Shown here: piece after piece, positions 26,061 to 33,451 of the stretch
Layout: each line of letters opens with the position of its first letter
How positions within the stretch are numbered: position 1 is the stretch's first letter
NCBI RefSeq assembly: GCF_035958815.1
Contig: NZ_CP108383.1
Coordinates: 620,001-684,000, forward strand
Direction of reading: 5' to 3'
Length of the DNA: 64,000 nt
Source: Nocardia sp. NBC_01327
Lineage (GTDB): Bacteria; Actinomycetota; Actinomycetes; Mycobacteriales; Mycobacteriaceae
Translations under genes and position numbers: made by a program
Notes under the pieces: generated by a model
Database searches by the model: none
Seen by the model: only the letters and a program-made list of their open reading frames with translations
What the model was told of the DNA's origin: nothing

Positions 26061-28906
26061 CCACGCCCACAACCGAAGTCGGCGGGGCGCCGCCCTGGGT
26101 TTCGTCCCGGGCCAAGTGGTTTTCGGAAATCAGCCTTGGTGATTCAGAGAGTCCTGCCGCGAACCGAAGCAGCGTCAAGACCTTCAATGGGATGACTGCG
26201 CGCAGTTCGGCCCTGATGCTCGAACGGATCTGGAACGCCGAGAACCTGGTGCGGAGTGCCGGCGATACCCCATTGCGAGCTACACCGATCGACAATCTGC
26301 AGCCGACGTATCCGGTATTCCCGACGCTGTTCGATCCCAATGCTCCTCAGCCCCCAGGGACTACGGATCCGGTGCCCCAGTCGTTGGGGGACTTGGCGCT
26401 CGGCCCCCAGAACACACAACCTTCCGCACCTGGGACGTCTGCTCCGGTTCAGAGTCAGCCTGCCCCATCGTCGTCCACCAATCCCCTGAACGAGGCGCCA
26501 ATTCAGGTTCCCGGAGGGCAGCAGAAGCCGAGTGGGCCGGATACGAGTCTGCTGGATATGCCCGATACGGGCGGTCGTCCGGAGGGTAGTACGTGGGATG
26601 GCAAGATGCTCGACAATCGGCCGGTCAAGTACATCATTCCCGAAGGGAATGGTTCGAACACTGTCGATCTCGAGATCACCAATCCCAATGGCACTATCGA
26701 CCGTTGGCGCATCGCCAGCGACGGCCATGGTGGTCTGCAGCACTGGCACGATGACGCCAACGGCAATTCCTCCTACGCGAGCCGCACCGACCCCAATTCG
26801 CGCTGGTACGTCCAAAGCTTCGATCCGGGCGCGTCGACCTCAGCCGCACCGAGCCACGACTTCGAGGCCACCGCGACTTTCAGTCACGTGTTCACCCCGT
26901 CCTTCGACACGAATGGAAACCGGGTCGGAACCGACGTCGGAATCCTGAACAGCGCCGGACTCTACGACAACAACCATGTCGACAACTTCGGCAACCTGAC
27001 GATGACCACCGCCCGGCCAGATGGCAGGGGCGGTATCGAGAGCAGCTTCGTCAAACAACTCGACAGCAACAGTTGGAGGTTCGGTACCGACGGACAGATC
27101 TGGGAGATCGGGCCCGACCTCCGAGGTCACACCACCATGGGTCGCAATATCGAAACCGACCGAGGCACCCATGCGTTACTCATCTCTGACGGCGTGCTGT
27201 ACGACTCGTTCCACGCGCGAAACGATCCGGCCAATATTCGAGACGGAATCCGCTCCTACACCGACAAATACATCGGTGACGACAAGATAGAGAGATTGAT
27301 TCCAAACGGTCCCAAGCTTCTCTTGGGAACAGACGGAACGCTTATCGACACGATCCGAGCGCCAGACCATCGCGACAGAATCCAAAAGGGACTCGACGCG
27401 GTAGACGATATATGGGACGGATTCAAGATAGGTTCCAGAGACTGGGCTGCAAGAGCAACGGGAATTGATGTACTCGCTCAGGACGTAGGAAACGCAGGAA
27501 ATCCGTACTATACGCCGAAGACCATGGCCGAACGCGCAGCTAATTCCTCTGAGGCTTTTACAGCGGTCGAGCTAGGCCTCGCAAGGAGTATGGCCGACCC
27601 ATTTATTACCACCGGAAGCTGGGCTGGACATCACGTAGCCGCCGCTCTCTACGGCATGAGTGCTATCGGAGATTCAAGCTCGGCCGGCCGAGCCCGCGCA
27701 CAGACCGCACGACGGTACCTCGACGAATCCCCGAGCAATGGTGAAGCAGCGATTGCCGCTGTCCTTGCCGCAAGCACATTCATCCCAGTGGGGTCGGCCC
27801 TGCGAGCCGGCTCGACGTTAATCCGCAGTGCTGCGGCCGCGGTCGCGGAAGCGGGCTTCACTGTCTCTGCGTTCGCGACACGTACCGCAGCAAGCGCAAT
27901 CCGTTTCACCGATCTAGCGACCACAGCGACTCTGGGAACAGAGACGCCGATGCTTATGCAATCGCTGCTCAGCTATACGATGAGGAGGTTCTCACCCGCG
28001 CCGCTCGGCCCTGATCTTAGGTTATTGAATAGATTCAATTCCCGCATAATCAGAATGCCGAAATCGGGTGCTGTTAGGCCGCCCACCGTTTCTCAGAGTG
28101 ACAATGGCGCTGCTCGTAGGCAGTTACTTACGTACCGCAAACCGTCAGAAATGAACGGTCCGAGTAGACAACTAACCGAGGACCAGTTCGCGGCGTTGGC
28201 GCAGCCTTATGTCAGTAGAGGAAGGCTCGCGGGAGCGCTGAGACTTCCAAAATTGGACGGTAATGCCAAATATATCTATATTGAGGGGAATGGCAGGCAG
28301 ACTACAGTAGTCACTGCTTCCGATGGTAAGCCAAAATATATAGAAGCCTGGGCCAGCCACAAAACCGGTGCGGGCGCTACCGCAGAGATAGAACCGAATC
28401 CGATCCTCCTTCATCCATTGCCTAATGTTGTCTATAAGGTAAATGGTGACTTCATGATCCGCACTGATTATTATGGTCGTGTGGTGGAGGGTTTTAACGC
28501 TAGATTGAGAGTATTCTCATCTTCAGATTATCTGAGATCACAAAAGGAGCAGGACAACTTCAATAGGTTGCGCGGTCTTCTTTCGAGAGGGCCAACGGAC
28601 GCCGGACACATTTTCGGCAATGAATTCGGGTCACCTTCTGAGCGTTTGTTCTATACACATCAGTTGCGTTCTGTGAATCAAAGCCCCGGTACGATGTATA
28701 ACTTGGAGCGAGAGCTATCGAAGCTTCTGAAGTCGATCCCGGGCGGGCGCGCGGAGTACCACGTAGCGATCGAGTACGCTAACAGACCCTTGGTTCCTGG
28801 CTGGAGGCCGATCAACGATGAGCGTCTGCCTACCCTATATCATGTTGGATACCGACTACCGCAACAGACGAAGTGGTTTGTAAGAGATATCCTCGATAAT
28901 GCATAG
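26057..28906 (+). CDS. Polymorphic toxin 1 with C-terminal DNA/RNA non-specific endonuclease domain
   Basis: A 949-residue protein from the ATG that overlaps the previous stop. Residues 10-70 form an N-terminal domain (PPWVSSRAKWF, then ALMLERIWNAENLV) shared with toxin 2 at 44742. A Pro/Ser-rich linker follows (about 75-165), then a long beta-rich middle and hydrophobic Ala-rich helices (about 560-640). The C terminus has DAGHIFGNEFGSPSERLFYT with a later VNQSPGTMYNLERELSKLL. This is the D-x-GH, N and E arrangement of Endonuclea_NS_2 toxins. GC content falls sharply over the last third, typical of exchangeable toxin tips. It has no signal peptide, LXG or WXG motif. It probably degrades nucleic acids of target cells. 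Confidence 0.75.
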   Translation: MTTPTTEVGGAPPWVSSRAKWFSEISLGDSESPAANRSSVKTFNGMTARSSALMLERIWNAENLVRSAGDTPLRATPIDNLQPTYPVFPTLFDPNAPQPPGTTDPVPQSLGDLALGPQNTQPSAPGTSAPVQSQPAPSSSTNPLNEAPIQVPGGQQKPSGPDTSLLDMPDTGGRPEGSTWDGKMLDNRPVKYIIPEGNGSNTVDLEITNPNGTIDRWRIASDGHGGLQHWHDDANGNSSYASRTDPNSRWYVQSFDPGASTSAAPSHDFEATATFSHVFTPSFDTNGNRVGTDVGILNSAGLYDNNHVDNFGNLTMTTARPDGRGGIESSFVKQLDSNSWRFGTDGQIWEIGPDLRGHTTMGRNIETDRGTHALLISDGVLYDSFHARNDPANIRDGIRSYTDKYIGDDKIERLIPNGPKLLLGTDGTLIDTIRAPDHRDRIQKGLDAVDDIWDGFKIGSRDWAARATGIDVLAQDVGNAGNPYYTPKTMAERAANSSEAFTAVELGLARSMADPFITTGSWAGHHVAAALYGMSAIGDSSSAGRARAQTARRYLDESPSNGEAAIAAVLAASTFIPVGSALRAGSTLIRSAAAAVAEAGFTVSAFATRTAASAIRFTDLATTATLGTETPMLMQSLLSYTMRRFSPAPLGPDLRLLNRFNSRIIRMPKSGAVRPPTVSQSDNGAARRQLLTYRKPSEMNGPSRQLTEDQFAALAQPYVSRGRLAGALRLPKLDGNAKYIYIEGNGRQTTVVTASDGKPKYIEAWASHKTGAGATAEIEPNPILLHPLPNVVYKVNGDFMIRTDYYGRVVEGFNARLRVFSSSDYLRSQKEQDNFNRLRGLLSRGPTDAGHIFGNEFGSPSERLFYTHQLRSVNQSPGTMYNLERELSKLLKSIPGGRAEYHVAIEYANRPLVPGWRPINDERLPTLYHVGYRLPQQTKWFVRDILDNA

Positions 28907-28921
28907 TGAACGGGAACGGGT

Positions 28922-29767
28922 ATGTCAGACATAGTCCGCCAGCAGGAACTTATTGATCTTACCGTTGAAAGCCTCTGGCAGGTTGCTCCGGTTGACTGGA
29001 CAGAAATCGAGGTAACATACAAGGCTGCAGGTGCATCTCGGCGTTTGAATACTCAGTTGCGAACGATGAATGGTTTCAGCGACAAGTTCGACGACCCCAT
29101 TTTTTTCCCGTCTTCTGTTCTGGAACTGAGAGATCTGATGTATGTTCCAGGATTGGGTACATGGTTCACATTTCAACTGACCATAAGCTGCACGGGTGAC
29201 GTTATCACAGAGTTTGACTACGATATGCCTGATGAAAATTCTGTTGCTTGGATGGATTTTGAAGGTGATCTTGAATCATATCCCCGCAATACGACTCCAA
29301 AATGGATGAAAGAGGCAATCGAACGCGGACAATCCCTTCGGGATGGCGATGAAAATTCGGTCGAAGTAGTCGATCTTCAACCTCGAAGCTCCGGAACGGA
29401 TATGAATTGCATTTCAGTTGGCGGAATAGAACAAGAACGGGCCTTAATGTTGGCGTCAGACTTTGTTCCTGGAGACCAGAGTTGGCGGTACATCCAAGTT
29501 CTGAGCGCCCTCGGCTCCCGAATCGAGCCCATTCTAGTATTTAGTGAGATCTTGGGCGGCGGATTCGAAAGACGCCGAATCGAGTTTTATCGTGACGGTC
29601 ATGTCGGTCTCGCCAGTCGATACCGGACAACTGGCGGGACGTCACTTGACGGTGACCCGATAGAATCGGCAAGTGAAATATCCGAGGAAGTAGGACTGAC
29701 CGCTTTAGAAATATCAGCAGTAGAATTTCAGGCGGAATGGATCGCTGCTGGCGGGTGGCAGGCATGA
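28922..29767 (+). CDS. Probable immunity protein for toxin 1 (YezG-like N terminus plus DUF6881-like C terminus)
   Basis: The 281-residue acidic cytosolic protein starts 15 nt after the toxin stop. The N-terminal half (to about 150) resembles YezG/DUF600 immunity proteins. The C-terminal part from about 184 has the pattern RYIQVLSALGSRIEPILVFS, FERRRIEFYRDGHVGLASRY and ISEEVGLTALEISAVEFQAEW. These match what I know of DUF6881 proteins found beside toxins. Low GC and AT-rich codons continue from the toxin tip. Immediate adjacency to the nuclease domain makes it the cognate antitoxin candidate. Confidence 0.7.
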   Translation: MSDIVRQQELIDLTVESLWQVAPVDWTEIEVTYKAAGASRRLNTQLRTMNGFSDKFDDPIFFPSSVLELRDLMYVPGLGTWFTFQLTISCTGDVITEFDYDMPDENSVAWMDFEGDLESYPRNTTPKWMKEAIERGQSLRDGDENSVEVVDLQPRSSGTDMNCISVGGIEQERALMLASDFVPGDQSWRYIQVLSALGSRIEPILVFSEILGGGFERRRIEFYRDGHVGLASRYRTTGGTSLDGDPIESASEISEEVGLTALEISAVEFQAEWIAAGGWQA

Positions 29768-30163
29768 ACGCCCAGTGAGACTACGTCGGATGGTCGTATC
29801 GTTGAAGCTTTATTGAACCGGCCAACCGGCGAGTTCGAACGTGCTCCGGGTGATGTGATCGCCAGGGCTGAGGCTTCTATGAGTCATCCTGAGATTTAGA
29901 GCTTGGACTTCGATGATTTTGTGTTCGAGACCGAGGGTATTCGAATGCACAGGGCGAGCGGTATCGGCCCGGTGTTTGCTTTGTATGAGGTGGCGCGAGG
30001 CGTTATGAATCTCGCCGCGAGTGAAGATCGTGCGTCGACCGAGGATGAGCGGTTCTTATCGAATCTATTCTCCGTCGCACTTATCCTCTATGGGAAGAAG
30101 GGAATGCGATCGATGGCGCTGCGAATTCCTCTGGAGTGTCAGAGCAATAAGTCTCTGAGGTGA
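29764..30163 (+). pseudogene. Broken third gene of the toxin 1 locus
   Basis: An ATG at 29764 overlaps the preceding stop (ATGA), as in an intact operon, but its own frame ends after four codons. Shifting by one base near codon 3-4 gives an open reading (from 29774) that meets one TAG at 29897-29899. It then stays open to 30163, encoding VFETEGIRMHRASGIGPVFA and later ERFLSNLFSVALILYGKK. One frameshift plus one nonsense change explain it. It looks like a decayed immunity gene. The 86-residue remainder from a TTG at 29903 could still be expressed. Confidence 0.6.
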
Positions 30164-30178
30164 AAGGCAGTATCTTAG

Positions 30179-30727
30179 ATGACTCGGAATTCCGAGGAAG
30201 TGATCGGCAAAATTCGGTCGATCTTTGAAGGCGTTGTGGTGGATGGTCTTCGGCGTGAATCGACGACCGGTGCTTCGGATGAGGAAATCGATCTATTTGC
30301 GGCGAGACAGGCTGTTGCTTCCGTGCCTGTGGCTGTTCGTGAGGTGTTGCGGTTGATAGGTATTCAGCCTGGTTTGTGGTCGACCGGTAGTGACTTTGGT
30401 GTTGATGTTGTCACCATGGATACCAAGAGTTCTGCGCATGTGATACTTTCGGCCATGGATAACGAGTTCAAGGATCCGGCTGGGATGCTGGTACTGAGTT
30501 CGCATCAGGGATACTCGTATTACGTCATTGATGGTGCGGACCTCGGCATGGATGATCCGCCGGTATGGGACGTAGTCGAGCACGTGAATGCAGGCAATGG
30601 ATGGACGAGTGTGTCCGACTGGTTCGCCGCTACCGCTCCAGACGTGGAGGATCTTCGAGATGTCATGGAGTGGATGGCGGAGTCGGGCAATCAACCATTG
30701 TGGGCAGACGACCTCCGTCCTCTATAG
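30179..30727 (+). CDS. SMI1/KNR4 (SUKH) family immunity protein, intact copy
   Basis: The 182-residue protein has SUKH features: VAVREVLRLIG, LVLSSHQGYSYYVIDGADLG, DDPPVWDVVE and a C-terminal WTSVSDWFAATAP helix. SUKH proteins are broad immunity proteins that bind nuclease and other toxin domains. It lies 15 nt after the broken gene at 29764, in the AT-rich tract, and is the first unit of a 695-bp tandem duplication. It may protect against toxin 1 or against toxin tips of related strains (orphan immunity). Confidence 0.8.
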   Translation: MTRNSEEVIGKIRSIFEGVVVDGLRRESTTGASDEEIDLFAARQAVASVPVAVREVLRLIGIQPGLWSTGSDFGVDVVTMDTKSSAHVILSAMDNEFKDPAGMLVLSSHQGYSYYVIDGADLGMDDPPVWDVVEHVNAGNGWTSVSDWFAATAPDVEDLRDVMEWMAESGNQPLWADDLRPL

Positions 30728-30873
30728 TCCCGCATATTCTAATTTGAGATCCATCTGATCTGACCAGACTTTCACCGGTCGAGTCGGATTTTTCATTCCC
30801 TTTATCGACCGGGTGTTGATCGATGCCTGCAAGGAGCGGGAGGTGAAGATCTTAGAGATAAGGAGTCTGCTGG

Positions 30874-31422
30874 GTGAATCGAGATTCCGAGGAAGTGATT
30901 GACCGAGTTGGGTCGATTTTCTAAGGTGTTGTGGCGGATGGTCTTCGGCGTGAATCGATGACCGGTGCTTCGGATACGGATATTGATCTGTTTGCGGAGA
31001 GGCAGGCGGTAACTTCTGTGCCGGTGGCTGTCCGTGAGGTGTTGCGGTTGATCGGTGCTCAGCCTGGTTTGTGGCGGGCTAGTAGCAACTTCGGTGTTGA
31101 TGTTGTGACTGGAGAATCCAAGAGTTCCGCGGTGTCTGCACTCTCGGCTTTGGATAACAATTTCAAAGATGCGGCTGGGATGCTGGTGATGAGTTCGCAT
31201 CAGGGATATGCGTATTACGTTATCGACGGTGCGGATCTGGGGGTGGATGATCCGCCCGTGTGGGATGTGGTTGAGGATGTGAATGCCGGCAATGGCTGGA
31301 TGAGTGTGTCCAACTGGTTCGCTGCCACTGCTCCGGATGCGGAGGATCTGCGCGATCGGATGGAGTCGATGGCGGAGATGGGGGATCAGCCGATATGGGC
31401 TGATGACATCGAGCCTCGATAG
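30874..31422 (+). pseudogene. SUKH immunity gene, second copy with early nonsense codon
   Basis: The reading aligns with the intact copy from a GTG at 30874, but codon 17 is TAA (30922-30924) where the first copy has GAA, a single-base change. After it the frame is open to 31422 and keeps the SUKH motifs LVMSSHQGYAYYVIDGADLG and DDPPVWDVVE. Translation could restart at a GTG at 30931, giving a 163-residue protein that lacks only the first helix. It may therefore be functional rather than dead. Terminator and tail operon follow. Confidence 0.7.
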
Positions 31423-31457
31423 GTTTGGATTCTCCAGTGTGAGGTCCACATGTCATG

Positions 31458-31487
31458 ACCCGATCCCATTGAGTGGGGTCGGGTTTT
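31458..31487 (+). terminator. Intrinsic terminator before the tail operon
   Basis: ACCCGATCCCA (31458-31468) pairs with TGGGGTCGGGT (31474-31484) and is followed by a run of T. It insulates the immunity genes from the tail genes. Confidence 0.75.
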
Positions 31488-31517
31488 TCATTCCCAAGAT
31501 CGAAAGGGGGTTGCTCG

Positions 31518-31955
31518 ATGCCTGAACGGATCGTGTTTCCTGATATCGAGAAGACTTTGACTGATTTTCTTACCGCGCAGTTCGCGGCGTTGTCCGAGAC
31601 TGCGAAAGTGGTTACGCGGGTTGCGGATCCGCGGCCGGCGCGAATGGTGCGGGTCAGTCGTAATGATCGTAAGGCTCGGGTTGATGTCGAGGATCAGGTG
31701 GGGCGCCGTGGTGCTCAGCTGGTTCTGGATCGTCCCCGGGTTGTCTTCGAATGCTTCGATGATGCTGGTGGTGCGGCGGGTTTGGCCGCGCTGGTGCGCG
31801 GGATTGTGAACGCTGCGGCACCCGGCTATATCGGCACTGTGTGGTGTGACTACGTGGAGGACGCGGGGGAGGCGAATGACACCGATCCGGTGACTGCTGC
31901 CCCGCGGTACACGATTGTCACCGACCTGATTGTGCGAGGCACTGTCCTCGCCTGA
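31518..31955 (+). CDS. Tail terminator / tail completion protein
   Basis: The 145-residue protein begins at an ATG 8 nt after AAAGGGGG. Its N terminus has FPDIEKTLTDFLTAQFAALS and its core VLDRPRVVFECFDDAGGAAG. The pattern, a short alpha/beta protein immediately before the tube gene, is the usual tail terminator of siphophages (gpU-like). It would cap the proximal end of the tail tube and fix tail length. In phages it follows head-tail connector genes; here immunity genes lie upstream, with no connectors. The family call rests on position and general fold pattern. Confidence 0.7.
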   Translation: MPERIVFPDIEKTLTDFLTAQFAALSETAKVVTRVADPRPARMVRVSRNDRKARVDVEDQVGRRGAQLVLDRPRVVFECFDDAGGAAGLAALVRGIVNAAAPGYIGTVWCDYVEDAGEANDTDPVTAAPRYTIVTDLIVRGTVLA

Positions 31956-32036
31956 ACTCTCACTGCGGTGCGAGTTTCCAACTGAATAAGCAACATTCCC
32001 GAGGGCCTGCGCAAAATCCCAAGGGAGATAACAAAA

Positions 32037-32624
32037 ATGGCTCTGCCTTCCAGCAAGTACATCGGCTCCGGCACCCCGAACATCGCGGTCACCGGTGGCG
32101 TTCTCGTCGCCCCGATCGGTACCGTGCTTCCGGCCACTGCGGCCGACATCATCAATGCCTCGTTCAAGCCGCTGGGTTACGTCTCCGAAGACGGGATCGA
32201 GTCGCAGGGTGAGCGCAAGGTCGAGACGGTCAAGGACTGGAACGCCGATATCATCGCCAAGCTGCAGACCGAGCATTCGGTGCGCTTCGGCCTGACCCTG
32301 TACGCCGCGTGGGACAAGGACGTGCTGTCCGAGGTCTTCGGTCCGGGCAACCTGACCGTCACCCCGGCCACCGCCACCACCGGCACCCTGCTGAAGATCA
32401 ATGAGACCGGTGCGGTGCTGCCGCGCCGCGCCTGGGTCTTCGACATGCTGAACGACAAGAAGAAGCTGCGCATCGTGCTGCCGAACGCACAGATCTCCTC
32501 GGTCACCGAGAAGAAGTTCGTCTCGAACGAACTGGCCGGCTTCACCATCACCGTCGAGGCGTTCAAGGACGACACCGGTATCAAGGCGTACCGCTACCTC
32601 GACGACGGCGTCACCACCGCCTAA
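32037..32624 (+). CDS. Major tail tube protein
   Basis: The 195-residue protein is beta-rich, as expected for a siphophage tail tube subunit. It contains KPLGYVSEDGIESQGERKVE, VKDWNADIIAKLQTEH and FVSNELAGFTITVEAFKDD, which match the major tail proteins of actinophages. AAGGGAGATAAC precedes the ATG. Codon use is strongly optimal (for example CTG and ACC), consistent with very high expression. There is no separate sheath gene, so the particle must be non-contractile. A terminator follows directly, allowing excess tube mRNA relative to later genes. Confidence 0.88.
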   Translation: MALPSSKYIGSGTPNIAVTGGVLVAPIGTVLPATAADIINASFKPLGYVSEDGIESQGERKVETVKDWNADIIAKLQTEHSVRFGLTLYAAWDKDVLSEVFGPGNLTVTPATATTGTLLKINETGAVLPRRAWVFDMLNDKKKLRIVLPNAQISSVTEKKFVSNELAGFTITVEAFKDDTGIKAYRYLDDGVTTA

Positions 32625-32631
32625 ATAGACC

Positions 32632-32692
32632 CCCAGCGGCGACGGGTCACACACCTATGCGCAGGCCCGCCCGCCGCCGCTGGGCCTTTTTT
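32632..32692 (+). terminator. Attenuating terminator after the tube gene
   Basis: CCCAGCGGCG (32632-32641) pairs with CGCCGCTGGG (32675-32684), followed by CCTTTTTT. This position after the most abundant structural gene is typical of tail operons. Confidence 0.78.
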
Positions 32693-32729
32693 CCTCTGAA
32701 AACCAATCTACGAAAGGGTCTGTGTACCA

Positions 32730-33020
32730 ATGACTTCCCAGAAAGCCCCCGTCACCATCTCCACTCCGACCAAGGTGAAGGACGACTTCTCCTACCGGGT
32801 GGATGGCATCGATATCGAGCTGCCGTCGCTGTCGTATTTGAAGCCGGGCCTGGTGCGCCGCATCCGCCGCCTCGGTGACGTCGATGCGATGTACACCCTG
32901 CTGGAGCTGGCTCTGACACCCGAAGCGCTTGCGGCCCTGGACAATATGGATCCGGACGCCTACCACGAACTGCTTGAGTCCTGGCGCGCGCACTCGGGGA
33001 TCAGCCTGGGGGAATCCTAG
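32730..33020 (+). CDS. Tail assembly chaperone, G-like
   Basis: A 96-residue protein that includes VDGIDIELPSLSYLKPGLVR and MYTLLELALTPEALAALDNM. These are the pattern of actinophage tail assembly chaperones that bind the tape measure protein. It lies between tube and tape-measure genes, as expected. The ribosome can slip by -1 at 33008-33014 just before the stop to give the longer G-T product. An AAAGGG motif precedes the ATG. Confidence 0.85.
   Translation: MTSQKAPVTISTPTKVKDDFSYRVDGIDIELPSLSYLKPGLVRRIRRLGDVDAMYTLLELALTPEALAALDNMDPDAYHELLESWRAHSGISLGES
33008..33014 (+). promoter_or_regulatory. Programmed -1 frameshift site
   Basis: The slippery run GGGGGAA lies two codons before the G-like stop. 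Slipping back one base continues as ILGLDALLEEHSEAIEYDLI, which joins without a stop to the T-like frame ending at 33397. Tail chaperone pairs in most siphophages use such a shift. Confidence 0.82.
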
Positions 33021-33397
33021 GCCTCGATGCCCTTCTCGAAGAGCATTCCGAGGCAATCGAATACGACCTGATTGCCCTCGGCCTGCGGTTGCGCCAGCTC
33101 AGCACGGAAACACTGAGCTGGCGTGACCTCAAGGCCATCACGAAGTTCCTGCCACCTGACTCGGCGCTCACGCGCTGTCTGTATCCCGAGATCAACCGGT
33201 GGCAGCTGGACCAGTACCTACTCGCGGAAATGGCCGACTGCCTGCGCTGGCTCGTGTGGTCCAAGAGCGACGACGCCCGGCACGGCCGCAACCGGCCGGA
33301 ACCGATTCCGCGCCCCGGCCTCGAGTCGGGCCGCGAAAGAGTCGGCACGGCAGCGGATATCAACCAGATCAACGAGTTCCTCGGCTGGAGCCAGTAG
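33014..33397 (+). CDS. Tail assembly chaperone, T-like extension made by frameshift
   Basis: The 127-codon segment is read only as a fusion with the upstream chaperone. It contains DLIALGLRLRQLSTETLSWR, FLPPDSALTRCLYP and EINRWQLDQYLLAEMADCLR. The same motif order is found in mycobacteriophage chaperone extensions. No plausible independent start codon or ribosome site lies before it (only a TTG at 33089). It should recruit tail-tube subunits to the tape measure complex. Confidence 0.83.
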   Translation: MLGLDALLEEHSEAIEYDLIALGLRLRQLSTETLSWRDLKAITKFLPPDSALTRCLYPEINRWQLDQYLLAEMADCLRWLVWSKSDDARHGRNRPEPIPRPGLESGRERVGTAADINQINEFLGWSQ

Positions 33398-33451
33398 TCG
33401 CATCGCCGATGGCCGAGCTCGGGCGCAATCAGCTCAGAAAGTGGATGAATT

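Larger units (their letters stand above)
30179..31533 (+). repeat. 695-bp tandem duplication (SUKH gene, terminator and tail-gene start)
   Basis: Unit A spans about 30179-30838 and unit B about 30874-31533. Corresponding landmarks are exactly 695 nt apart: gene starts 30179/30874, stop codons 30725/31420, and the ATGCCTG of the tail gene 30823/31518. Unit A therefore carries a vestigial tail-gene start that ends after seven codons. Confidence 0.85.

Noticed and set aside
26057..28906. Type VII secreted (LXG/WXG) toxin
   Set aside because: No WXG or LXG motif, no paired WXG100-sized helical gene, and no ESX component is nearby. The W residues at the N terminus are in a W-x-x-R-x-x-W context.
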